DNA of 18,815 nt from an uncultured Oscillibacter sp. (GTDB taxonomy: Bacteria; Bacillota; Clostridia; Oscillospirales; Oscillospiraceae): positions 1 to 18,815 of the forward strand of contig UQUC01000047.1 of NCBI GenBank assembly GCA_900544105.1, given 5' to 3'. The position numbers and the translations under genes were made by a program. Under the pieces are notes generated by a model, which was given only the letters and a program-made list of their open reading frames with translations, was not told the origin of the DNA and searched no databases. Of this stretch, positions 6,801 to 13,715 are shown piece after piece; within the stretch, counting starts at the first letter, position 1; each line of letters starts with the position of its first letter.

Positions 6801-7679
6801 ATGGAAAAACGAACGAAACGATGGGGTGACCGGCCGGATGCCTGCTGGATCCGGGATCTGGACGGACTTCACGCCATCATGCCCCATCTGATGAATAAGC
6901 GCACAGATGCCGAGGTCTACGTCAATATGGAATTTGACGTGACGGAGGCCCTGCGCTATATCGAGGAAAAGAACCGGGGAGAGGACGAATACAAGACCAC
7001 CCTATTCCACTGTATCCTCATGGCCATTGCCAAAACCGTGTATCTGCGGCCGGATTTGAACCGCTACATTTCCGGGCGGCGGTATTACCAGCGCCATGAG
7101 ATCACCCTTGGCTTTGTGGCGAAAAAGCGGTTTGAGGACCACAGTGAGGAAAAACTGGTGGTGGCCACAGCCCCGGAGGACTGGACCCTGACCGCTGTGA
7201 CCCGTCAGGTGGTGGGGAAGGTCCACAAGGCCCGAACGGAGAAGAGCGGCGGTGCCAACGGTGCCATGGATATCCTGAAGATCATGCCCCGCTGGTTCCT
7301 GATGCTTTTTTTCTGGGGGCTGAAAACCCTGGATTTCTATGGGAAGGTGCCTGCTGTGCTGAAGGAGGATGACCCCAACTTTGCCAGCGTGTTCCTCACC
7401 AACCTGGGCAGTATCCAATGCCCCAGCGTGTACCACCATTTGAACAATTACGGCACCAATTCCATCATGATCGCCATTGGCACCGTGCACAAGGCGGAGA
7501 AAATCGCCGCCGATGGCACTCGTCAGGTGCGGGACGTGGTGGAACTGGGGATCACCTTGGACGAGCGGGTGGCGGACGGCTTCTATTTCGGCCGTTCCCT
7601 GAAAGTCGTGCAGCACCTGATGAGCCACCCGGAGCTGCTGGACAGACCCTTGAAGGAGGCCATCGACCTTGACTGCTGA
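6801..7679 (+). CDS. E2/chloramphenicol-acetyltransferase-fold acyltransferase-like protein
   Basis: 292 residues with the fold signature of 2-oxoacid dehydrogenase E2 catalytic domains and chloramphenicol acetyltransferases, but with no lipoyl or E1/E3-binding domain. Visible: an N-terminal strand/helix block (about 38-80); a small hydrophobic patch (164-177) that may touch membrane; FLTNLGSI (198-205), matching the SNLG-type E2 motif; and the C-terminal ITLDERVADG (251-260), matching the D-H-R-x-x-D-G catalytic motif except that the His is Glu255. Loss of that His means classical CAT/E2 chemistry is doubtful. It may use another base, or act as a binding or condensation-like partner. The start ATG at 6801 has AGGGAG 6 nt upstream; an in-frame ATG at 6780 lies inside the leader hairpin and is rejected. 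It overlaps the following ligase gene by 11 nt, so the two likely act together on an acyl substrate. Confidence 0.82.
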   Translation: MEKRTKRWGDRPDACWIRDLDGLHAIMPHLMNKRTDAEVYVNMEFDVTEALRYIEEKNRGEDEYKTTLFHCILMAIAKTVYLRPDLNRYISGRRYYQRHEITLGFVAKKRFEDHSEEKLVVATAPEDWTLTAVTRQVVGKVHKARTEKSGGANGAMDILKIMPRWFLMLFFWGLKTLDFYGKVPAVLKEDDPNFASVFLTNLGSIQCPSVYHHLNNYGTNSIMIAIGTVHKAEKIAADGTRQVRDVVELGITLDERVADGFYFGRSLKVVQHLMSHPELLDRPLKEAIDLDC

Positions 7680-9432
7680 ACAGACAAAAATCGCAGAGGA
7701 ATCCCATGTGAAAGCGCCGTGGCTGAATGTTTACGGCGTGGTGCCGCCCCATCTGGATTACCCGGACTGCACCATGTACGAGGCTGTGGAGCGCTGTGCG
7801 GAGACCTATCCCAACCAAACCGCCTATGTGTTCATGGGCCGGAAAACCACCTACCGCGCCATGGCAGCGGAAATTGACCTCTGCGCCCGGGCGCTGAAGG
7901 CAACCGGTGTCCGTCCCGGCGACCGGATCACTATGGCTATGCCCAACTGCCCCCAGGCGGTGATCATGTTCTACGCTATCAATCTGGTGGGGGCCACGGC
8001 CAATATGATCCATCCCCTCTCCAGCGAGAAGGAGATCGAGTTTTACTTAAAGGAATCCGGTTCCATCTTCGCGGTGACGCTGGATCAGTTTTACCATAAA
8101 TTTGAAGCCATCCGTCAGAATGTGACGCTGGACAACATCATTCTGGCTTCCATTCCGGACGCTCTTTCCAAGCCGGTCCGGGTGGGCTATATGCTCACCG
8201 AGGGCCGCAAGCAGGCCAAAATTCCCAAGGATGCGCCGGTGCTGCGCTGGAACGAGTTCCTGCGCCGGGGCCGCGGTTACCATTGGACATACCGGGCAGA
8301 GCGGAAGGCGGGAGATGAGGCGGTGATCCTCTATTCCGGCGGCACCACCGGCGTCACCAAGGGCATCCAGCTTACGAATCTGAACTTCAACGCCCTGGGA
8401 AAACAGATCATCGCCACCAATCCCATGTTCCGCCCCGGTGACAAAATGCTGGCTGTGATGCCCATGTTCCATGGCTTCGGCCTGGGCGTGTCCATCCACT
8501 CTATGCTGGTCAGCGGCGGCTGCTGTATTCTGGTGCCCCGGTTCACCCCGGACAGCTACGCAAAGCTGCTGTTGAAATACCGGTGCAACCTGATCGCCGG
8601 CGTCCCCACGCTGTACGAGGCACTGCTGCGGCTGCCCAAAATGAAAAACGCGGACCTCAGCTGCTTGAAGGGCGTTTATTCCGGAGGTGACAGCCTGTCC
8701 GTAGAGCTGAAAAAGCGGTTCGACCAGTTCCTCTTTGACCACCATGCCACCATTCAGGTGCGGGAGGGCTACGGCCTGACGGAGTGCGTCACCGCCTCCT
8801 GCCTGACGCCGTACCACATCTCACGGGAAGGCTCCATCGGCATCCCCTTCCCGGACACCTACTATAAGATCGTGGAGCACGGGACACAAAAGGAGGTTCC
8901 CTACGGCACCGAGGGAGAGATCTGCCTGTCCGGTCCTACGGTGATGATGGGTTATCTCCACCACCCGGAGGAAACGGCGCAGACTCTCCAGACCCATGAG
9001 GACGGTCTTGCCTGGGTCCACACCGGTGACCTTGGCTATATGGACCCGGACGGCTTTGTGTACTTCCGGCAGCGGCTCAAGCGCATGATCGTCACCAGCG
9101 GCTACAATGTGTATCCCTCTCAGATGGAGAACATCTTCGATGCCCATGAGCTGGTGCAGATGAGCTGCGTCATCGGCGTGCCGGATAAGCTGAAAATGCA
9201 GAAGGTAAAGGCGTTCGTCATGCTGAAGCCCGGTGTGCCCGCTAACGAGGAGACCAAGGCCGTACTGATGGCCTATATCCGCAAAAACGTAGCTAAATAC
9301 GCCCTGCCCTATGACATCGAATTTCGGGCGGAACTGCCCAAAACGCTGGTGGGCAAGGTAGCCTACCGGGTTCTGGAGGAGGAAGAGGAGGCCAAGCTGA
9401 CCGCCGCGGCTTCTCAGGAGACCAACATGTAA
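7669..9432 (+). CDS. AMP-dependent acyl-CoA synthetase/ligase (long-chain fatty acid type)
   Basis: 587-residue ANL-superfamily adenylating enzyme that activates a carboxylate with ATP to acyl-AMP and normally transfers it to CoA. Visible core motifs: P-loop-like A3 LYSGGTTGVTKG (221-232), FHGFGLG (267-273), A5 GYGLTE (367-372), A7 TGD (452-454), hinge RLKRMI (469-474) and the C-terminal A10 Lys563 in LVGKVAYR. All catalytic positions look intact, and length is typical for fatty-acyl-CoA ligases. The exact acyl substrate cannot be read from sequence. The start is TTG at 7669, inside the end of the upstream acyltransferase-like gene, with a strong AAGGAGG (7653-7659) 9 nt before it; this implies translational coupling. 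The C-terminus ends in a Glu/Ala-rich segment (569-580). A strong hairpin follows the stop. Confidence 0.92.
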   Translation: MTAEQTKIAEESHVKAPWLNVYGVVPPHLDYPDCTMYEAVERCAETYPNQTAYVFMGRKTTYRAMAAEIDLCARALKATGVRPGDRITMAMPNCPQAVIMFYAINLVGATANMIHPLSSEKEIEFYLKESGSIFAVTLDQFYHKFEAIRQNVTLDNIILASIPDALSKPVRVGYMLTEGRKQAKIPKDAPVLRWNEFLRRGRGYHWTYRAERKAGDEAVILYSGGTTGVTKGIQLTNLNFNALGKQIIATNPMFRPGDKMLAVMPMFHGFGLGVSIHSMLVSGGCCILVPRFTPDSYAKLLLKYRCNLIAGVPTLYEALLRLPKMKNADLSCLKGVYSGGDSLSVELKKRFDQFLFDHHATIQVREGYGLTECVTASCLTPYHISREGSIGIPFPDTYYKIVEHGTQKEVPYGTEGEICLSGPTVMMGYLHHPEETAQTLQTHEDGLAWVHTGDLGYMDPDGFVYFRQRLKRMIVTSGYNVYPSQMENIFDAHELVQMSCVIGVPDKLKMQKVKAFVMLKPGVPANEETKAVLMAYIRKNVAKYALPYDIEFRAELPKTLVGKVAYRVLEEEEEAKLTAAASQETNM

Positions 9433-9456
9433 GCGAATAGGAAAAATTGCTTTGCA

Positions 9457-9483
9457 CGGCCCCCGTCTATCAGACGGGGGCCG
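9457..9483 (+). terminator. GC-rich terminator hairpin after the acyl-CoA ligase gene
   Basis: Perfect 12-bp stem (CGGCCCCCGTCT, loop ATC, AGACGGGGGCCG), 24 nt after the ligase stop. The downstream tract (TTGCGATCCTCTT) is only moderately T-rich, so the stem strength must do most of the work. It ends the two-gene acyl operon before the next promoter at 9612. The rest of the 240-nt gap holds only that promoter. Confidence 0.75.
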
Positions 9484-9611
9484 TTGCGATCCTCTTGCTA
9501 CGCTTGTCGTTTGTTGAAAAAGCTGGAATCAACTGGAAAAAGCAATGTAAGATCAATAGATGTGCACAAAAACCGGCGGGAGAAAAAATTGCCCTCTGTC
9601 CAAATTTATAC

Positions 9612-9640
9612 TGGACATTTGCCGGTGTACCCTCTATAAT
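9612..9640 (+). promoter_or_regulatory. Sigma-A promoter of the HD-domain gene
   Basis: -35 TGGACA (9612-9617), 17-nt spacer, perfect -10 TATAAT (9635-9640). The predicted start is near 9647, giving a leader of about 26 nt before the ATG at 9673. Confidence 0.8.
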
Positions 9641-9672
9641 CAGAAATCGGAAATAAGAAAGGGGGCGGGAAT

Positions 9673-10161
9673 ATGACCGCAGAAAAGATGCTCTGGGAAT
9701 ACGCGGGAGATATTCTGACTTCCCCCACCATGGCCCGTGAACGCACCATTCCCCAGCACGGCAGCACCACCTGCTACGATCATTCCGTGGCGGTGACACT
9801 TTGCAGCATCCGTCTGGCTCAGAAATGGGGCTGGGACGTGGATTGGCGGAGCCTGGTGCGGGGCGCACTGCTCCATGACTATTTTCTCTACAACTGGCGG
9901 GAGCACAATCGGGATCACAAGCTCCACGGGTTCTATCACGCTCGCAAGGCCATGGAGAACGCCCAGCGGGATTTCGGATTGAATCCCCTGGAAGCTAATA
10001 TCATCCACCGGCATATGTTTCCCCTGAACCCCACACCGCCCAAATACAAGGAGAGCGTTGTGGTGACCTGCGCGGACAAGATCTGCGCCACCCGGGAGGT
10101 CTGGGAGTGCGTGCGGAACGCCTCGACCCGGCGCTTCCGTGCCTTGATGGGAACGAAGTAA
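9673..10161 (+). CDS. HD-domain metal-dependent phosphohydrolase-like protein
   Basis: 162-residue single-domain protein of the HD superfamily, whose members are mostly metal-dependent phosphohydrolases acting on nucleotides or other phosphate compounds. Candidate metal ligands in order: His37 in DHSVA, the paired His68-Asp69 in GALLHDY, several His between (His85, His89, His112, His114 in IIHRHMF) and Asp135 in CADKICAT. The extra histidines suggest a two- or three-metal site, but the substrate is not predictable. No membrane segment or partner domain is visible. The start at 9673 is preceded by a G-rich ribosome site (AAGGGGGCGGGA). It is monocistronic: own promoter, and a shared terminator with the convergent feo operon. 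Confidence 0.86.
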   Translation: MTAEKMLWEYAGDILTSPTMARERTIPQHGSTTCYDHSVAVTLCSIRLAQKWGWDVDWRSLVRGALLHDYFLYNWREHNRDHKLHGFYHARKAMENAQRDFGLNPLEANIIHRHMFPLNPTPPKYKESVVVTCADKICATREVWECVRNASTRRFRALMGTK

Positions 10162-10186
10162 ACACCGCGTCAACAAATGAAAAATA

Positions 10187-10226
10187 CCCCCGCTTGTGAG
10201 ACAAGGTCCTGTCTCACAAGCGGGGG
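10187..10226. terminator. Bidirectional terminator between the HD-domain gene and the feo operon
   Basis: A perfect 17-bp inverted repeat (10187-10203 and 10210-10226) with a 6-nt loop, starting CCCCCGCTTG and ending CAAGCGGGGG. Rightward it is followed by TTTCGTC. Leftward it is followed by TATTTTTCATTT, a better U-tract. It therefore serves both convergent transcripts. It is too short and too well placed as a terminator to suggest an insertion-sequence remnant. Confidence 0.9.
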
Positions 10227-10249
10227 TTTCGTCATGTCTGAAAAGGGAA

Positions 10250-10405
10250 TTACCGGCGGGGACGGTTTTCGGGGCAGCCACCGGCACAGTGCTGGCAGTC
10301 TCCGGAACAGCCGCTTCCGCAGCTGCCCCTTTTCCGCCAGTGGCGGATCGCGGCGACGGCGGCAAAGGCCACCAGTGCCAGCAGCAACCAATCCAAAGTG
10401 TTCAT
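10250..10405 (-). CDS. FeoB-associated Cys-rich membrane protein (51 aa)
   Basis: A 51-residue protein with one hydrophobic helix (about 4-20, starting MNTLDWLLLALVAF), a basic stop-transfer RHWRKR (21-26), and a Cys cluster C29-x3-C33-x3-C37-x2-C40-x3-C44. This matches the small Cys-rich proteins often encoded after feoB in Firmicutes. They are proposed to assist ferrous iron transport, possibly by metal binding or by taking the place of FeoC, but the function is not proven. Its ATG overlaps the feoB stop by one base (TGATG), so it is translated by termination-reinitiation from feoB. It ends 24 nt before the shared terminator. Confidence 0.85.
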   Translation of the reverse strand: MNTLDWLLLALVAFAAVAAIRHWRKRGSCGSGCSGDCQHCAGGCPENRPRR

Positions 10406-12393
10406 CACAGAATCCCCACCAGCGTATAGACCACAAAGGCCACGATCCACGCTACGCAGCACTGCATCAGCACTATGCCCACGGTTTTCAGGGTGGAGTT
10501 GAACTCCCGGCGGATGGTGGCCACCGCCGCGATGCAGGGAGTATAGAGCAGGGTGAATACCAGAAAGCTGATGGCGGCCCGGCTGACGAACAGGGTGGAG
10601 AGGGCGGCGCCGCCCAGCAGGATCTCCAGCGTGCTGACCACAGACTCCTTGGCGATGAAGCCGGAGATCAGGGAGGTGGCACAGCGCCAGTCCGCAAAGC
10701 CCAGGGGGGCGAACAGCGGCGCGATCCACTGACCGATGAGGGCCAGCAAACTGTCAGCGCTGTCAGTGACCACGTTCAGCCGGGTATCAAAGCTCTGGAG
10801 GAACCAGATGATGATCGTGGCCAGAAAAATCACGGTAAAGGCCCGCTCTAAAAAGTCTCTGGCCTTTTCCCACAGCAGCAGAGCCACGCTTTTAAAGCTG
10901 GGAAGGCGGTAGTTGGGAAGCTCCATGACGAAGGGTACGGGCTTGCCCCGGAAGGCCGTCTGATTCATAATGAGGGCCGCCACAATGCCGATCATAATGC
11001 CCAGCAGATACAGGGAGATCATCACCAGCGCCTGATACTTGGGGCAGAAGGCGGCGGTGAAGAAGGCGTAAATGGAGATCTTGGCAGAGCAGCTCATATA
11101 GGGCGTCAGCAGAATGGTCATTTTCCGGTCCCGGTCAGAGGACACGGTGCGGGTGGCCATGATAGCGGGCACGGAGCAGCCAAAGCCGATCAGCATGGGC
11201 ACGATGCTGCGGCCGGACAGACCAATTTTTCGTAGAGGCTTGTCCATCACAAAGGCTACACGGGCCATATAGCCGGTGTCTTCCAGAATGGACAGGAAGA
11301 AGAACAGGGTCACAATGATGGGAAGGAACACAAGTACGCTGCCTACGCCGGCGAAAATGCCGTCGATAATGAGGCTGTGGACCACCGGATTGATGCCGTA
11401 GGCCGTCAGTGCCCGGTCCGCCAGAGCGGTAAGAGCGTCGATCCCCACGTCCATCCAGTCGGATAGCCGCTGGCCAATGACATTGAAGGTCAGGTAGAAG
11501 GTCAGCAGCATCACCGCCAAGAAGGTGGGGATGGCGGTGTACCGGCCGGTGAGGATCCGGTCGATCTTCATGGAGCGGGCGTGTTCCCGGCTCTCATGGC
11601 ACTTTACCACGGAGGTGCTCACCACATGTTCAATAAAGCTGTACCGCATATCCGCTAAGGCGGCGTTGCGGTCCAGGCCGGTCTCCGTCTCCATCTGGAC
11701 GATGCAGTGCTCCAGCAGTTCCTTTTCGTTTTCATCCAGCTTCAGCTGGTCCGCCAGATCGTCGCCGCCCTCGATGAGCTTGGCGGCGCAGAACCGGGCG
11801 GGAACGCCTATGCGGTCAGCGTGGTCCGCGATGAGGTGCACCACGGCGTGAATACAGCGGTGTACGGCGGAATCGTCCGAGCAAAAATCTGTCACCTTGG
11901 GCAGGACCTTTCCGCGGGCCACAGTCAACGCCTGATCCACCAGCTCGCTGACGCCCTCGCCCTTGGCCGCCGTGATGGGGATCACGGGGATCCCCAGCGC
12001 CTGGCTCATTTTCCGCACGTCGATGGAGCCGCCATTGGCCCGGACCTCGTCCATCATGTTCAGGGCCAGCACCATGGGCACCCGCAGTTCCAAAAGCTGA
12101 AGGGTCAGATACAGGTTCCGTTCGATGTTGGTGGCGTCCACGATATTGATGATGCCATCGGGCTTCTGATTGATGATGAAGTCACGGGAAACGATCTCCT
12201 CCTGGGTATAGGGCCGCAGGGAATAGATACCCGGCAGGTCCACCACGGAACAGCCCTTTTCATCCCGGATCTCTCCCATTTTCTGATCTACGGTAACGCC
12301 GGGGAAGTTGCCCACATGCTGATTGGAGCCGGTGAGGGCGTTGAACAGCGTGGTTTTGCCGCAGTTCTGATTGCCTACCAACGCAAAGACCAT
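10405..12393 (-). CDS. feoB: Ferrous iron transporter FeoB
   Basis: 662-residue inner-membrane Fe(II) transporter with an N-terminal G-domain: G1 GNQNCGKT (7-14), G3 DLPG (52-55), G4 NMMD (112-115), and G5-like TAAKG (141-145). A helical GDI-like region follows (about 165-260). The membrane part then has repeated Gate/core segments and hydrophobic helices to the end. It lacks the extended cytoplasmic C-terminus of E. coli FeoB (773 residues), as is usual for clostridial forms; the separate 51-aa Cys-rich protein follows. The start ATG at 12393 is 7 nt from AGGAGG (12401-12406) and overlaps the feoA stop as TGATG. A GTG at 12396 is also in frame, but only 4 nt from AGGAGG. Confidence 0.97.
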   Translation of the reverse strand: MVFALVGNQNCGKTTLFNALTGSNQHVGNFPGVTVDQKMGEIRDEKGCSVVDLPGIYSLRPYTQEEIVSRDFIINQKPDGIINIVDATNIERNLYLTLQLLELRVPMVLALNMMDEVRANGGSIDVRKMSQALGIPVIPITAAKGEGVSELVDQALTVARGKVLPKVTDFCSDDSAVHRCIHAVVHLIADHADRIGVPARFCAAKLIEGGDDLADQLKLDENEKELLEHCIVQMETETGLDRNAALADMRYSFIEHVVSTSVVKCHESREHARSMKIDRILTGRYTAIPTFLAVMLLTFYLTFNVIGQRLSDWMDVGIDALTALADRALTAYGINPVVHSLIIDGIFAGVGSVLVFLPIIVTLFFFLSILEDTGYMARVAFVMDKPLRKIGLSGRSIVPMLIGFGCSVPAIMATRTVSSDRDRKMTILLTPYMSCSAKISIYAFFTAAFCPKYQALVMISLYLLGIMIGIVAALIMNQTAFRGKPVPFVMELPNYRLPSFKSVALLLWEKARDFLERAFTVIFLATIIIWFLQSFDTRLNVVTDSADSLLALIGQWIAPLFAPLGFADWRCATSLISGFIAKESVVSTLEILLGGAALSTLFVSRAAISFLVFTLLYTPCIAAVATIRREFNSTLKTVGIVLMQCCVAWIVAFVVYTLVGIL

Positions 12394-12620
12394 CACGTGT
12401 CCTCCTTCACTTCAATTTTTTCGGCTTCTTCCACCCGGAGGGTCAGCTCGTAGCCCCGGACCCGGATCTCAATGGGGTCTCCCATGGGGGCGATCTTCTG
12501 TAAGGTGACCCGTGTGCGGGGGATCAGTCCCATATCCAGCAGGCGGCAGCGCAGAGGGCCGTCTCCGCCCACAGAGGTAATGGTGCCGGAGGCACCGATC
12601 TTTAATTGATCCAATGTCAT
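12393..12620 (-). CDS. feoA: Ferrous iron transport protein FeoA
   Basis: 75-residue cytoplasmic SH3-like protein needed with FeoB for ferrous iron uptake. Visible: MTLDQLKIGASG at the start, LRCRLLDMGLIPRTRV (23-38), the family core, and PIEIRVRGYELTLR (49-62) with the conserved Gly. The frame stays open upstream to 12686, but the ATG at 12620 matches the family start, has AGGAG 10 nt before it, and lies downstream of the promoter at 12658-12686, so longer starts are rejected. Its stop overlaps the feoB ATG by one base. Confidence 0.94.
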   Translation of the reverse strand: MTLDQLKIGASGTITSVGGDGPLRCRLLDMGLIPRTRVTLQKIAPMGDPIEIRVRGYELTLRVEEAEKIEVKEDT

Positions 12621-12657
12621 TTTGGTTTCGCTCCTGTCCAATCGATTTGCCATTCTG

Positions 12658-12686
12658 ATGGTATCATTCTCCATAAGTGCTGTCAA
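12658..12686 (-). promoter_or_regulatory. Promoter of the feo operon
   Basis: On the minus strand, perfect -35 TTGACA (12686 to 12681), 17-nt spacer, -10 TACCAT (12663 to 12658, 4 of 6) with extended TGA. The predicted start is near 12651, about 31 nt before the feoA ATG. The spacer/-10 segment GAGAATGATA resembles one half of the Fur-box pattern (GATAATGATA) at 9 of 10 positions. The other half is not convincing, so iron-responsive control by Fur or a DtxR-type regulator is only a suggestion. Confidence 0.65.
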
Positions 12687-12766
12687 TGTGAAGTGTCATA
12701 AAAAAATAGCCGATTCTCCCGAAAAAATGAGAACCGTGCCTGTATTGGCCTTCAAACAAACTTCCC

Positions 12767-12795
12767 TTGACAATTCTGACGGATACATTTAATAT
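12767..12795 (+). promoter_or_regulatory. Promoter of the RNA methyltransferase-dprA-topA gene group
   Basis: Perfect -35 TTGACA (12767-12772), 17-nt spacer, -10 TAATAT (12790-12795, 4 of 6); TATAGT at 12793-12798 is an alternative -10 with a longer spacer. It diverges from the feo promoter with about 80 nt between the two -35 boxes. Confidence 0.65.
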
Positions 12796-12935
12796 AGTAA
12801 GCGTTTAGATTTACCCCAGCAGACGGGGAAAAACGCCTGTTTTTTCCGTGCGGTACGGCAAATTTGGAAGCCGGATCCCGTTACCGGCAAATAACCGGAT
12901 CATACGAACAGAGAATGAGAAAGGAGCTGCCAACC
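12796..12935 (+). other. Leader region of the RNA methyltransferase gene
   Basis: About 135 nt between the predicted start and the ATG at 12936, part of the 315-nt divergent feoA/methyltransferase gap. It contains a CCCC/GGGG stem (about 12814-12828), then AAAAAC-GCCT-GTTTTT (about 12829-12845), then a GCCGG/CCGGC stem (12870-12874 and 12884-12888). An imperfect direct repeat pairs GGCAAAT with a following CCGGAT twice (from about 12857 and 12886). The first part resembles a weak attenuator, but I recognise no known RNA class. Confidence 0.35.
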
Positions 12936-13697
12936 ATGGAGATCATCACCAGCAGACAGAATCCGCTGTGCACCCATCTCCGGAAGCTGGCGGCCTCTGC
13001 GTCCTACCGCCGCCAGCGGGGAGAATTCCTCTGCGACAGTCCCAAGCTATTGAAGGAAGCGCTGCTGTGGGGGGCGGAGGTCCGTACCGTTGTGGCTACG
13101 GCGGGGGTGGACCTGCCGGAGCTGCCTTTGGGTGTGCGGCAGGTGGAGGTCCCGGCGGAGGTGATGAAGTCCCTCTCGCCGATGGAGACCCCTCAGGGGA
13201 CGCTGTTCACCTGCGCTATCCACACGGAGCCGCTGCCGGAAACGCTGGCGGGCCGCCGCTATGTGGTACTGGACACCTTGCAGGACCCCGGCAACGTAGG
13301 AACCGTCCTCCGCACGGCGGACGCCTTCCATGCCGACGGGATGTTTCTGGTGAACGGCTGCGCGGACCTTTATAATCCCAAGACCCTCCGGGCCACCATG
13401 GGAGCGGTATTCCGCTGCCCTGTGTGGACGGTAGGGGCGGAGGAGCTGTCCGCTCTGCTGAAAAGGAGCGGCGTCCCCCTTTACGGCGCGGCACTGCGGG
13501 AGGATACCCTGGACGCCCGTGCGGTGGATTACAGCCGCTGTGCCATTGCCATCGGCAGCGAGGGCCGGGGGCTGACGGAGGGCGTGTTGGCCCTCTGCGA
13601 CCAGACGATCAAAATTCCCATGAGCGAGCACTGCGAATCGTTGAACGCGGCGGCGGCAGCCACGGTCCTGCTGTGGGAGGCCGCCCGGAATGACTGA
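12936..13697 (+). CDS. TrmH/SpoU-family 23S rRNA or tRNA 2'-O-methyltransferase
   Basis: 253-residue SPOUT-class RNA methyltransferase that uses S-adenosylmethionine to methylate a ribose 2'-OH. It has an N-terminal RNA-binding substrate domain (about 1-100, starting ITSRQNPLC) and a C-terminal trefoil-knot domain (about 105-250). Motif 1 LQDPGNVGTVLRTADA (115-130), motif 2 IGSEGRGL (206-213) and motif 3 IPMSEHCESLNAAAAA (227-242) are all present. Motif 3 has Ala where the usual consensus is ESLNVSVA. The specific nucleotide target cannot be read from sequence; similar genes are usually annotated as rRNA (RlmB/YsgA-like) enzymes. The start is ATG 12936 with AAGGAG and a 9-nt spacer; the frame extends upstream but lacks a ribosome site. 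dprA follows after 18 nt, probably in the same transcript. Confidence 0.92.
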   Translation: MEIITSRQNPLCTHLRKLAASASYRRQRGEFLCDSPKLLKEALLWGAEVRTVVATAGVDLPELPLGVRQVEVPAEVMKSLSPMETPQGTLFTCAIHTEPLPETLAGRRYVVLDTLQDPGNVGTVLRTADAFHADGMFLVNGCADLYNPKTLRATMGAVFRCPVWTVGAEELSALLKRSGVPLYGAALREDTLDARAVDYSRCAIAIGSEGRGLTEGVLALCDQTIKIPMSEHCESLNAAAAATVLLWEAARND

Positions 13698-13715
13698 GCA
13701 GGGAGGACGCGAGAT

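Noticed and set aside
10187..10226. Terminal inverted repeat of an insertion sequence
   Set aside because: It is a single hairpin between convergent genes with U-tracts on both sides; no transposase or partner repeat is in the window, so a bidirectional terminator explains it.
12857..12898. A short direct repeat (GGCAAAT...CCGGAT twice) as a CRISPR or integration site
   Set aside because: Only two imperfect copies with unequal spacing; there are no cas genes or integrase nearby, and it is compatible with chance in a G+C-rich leader.
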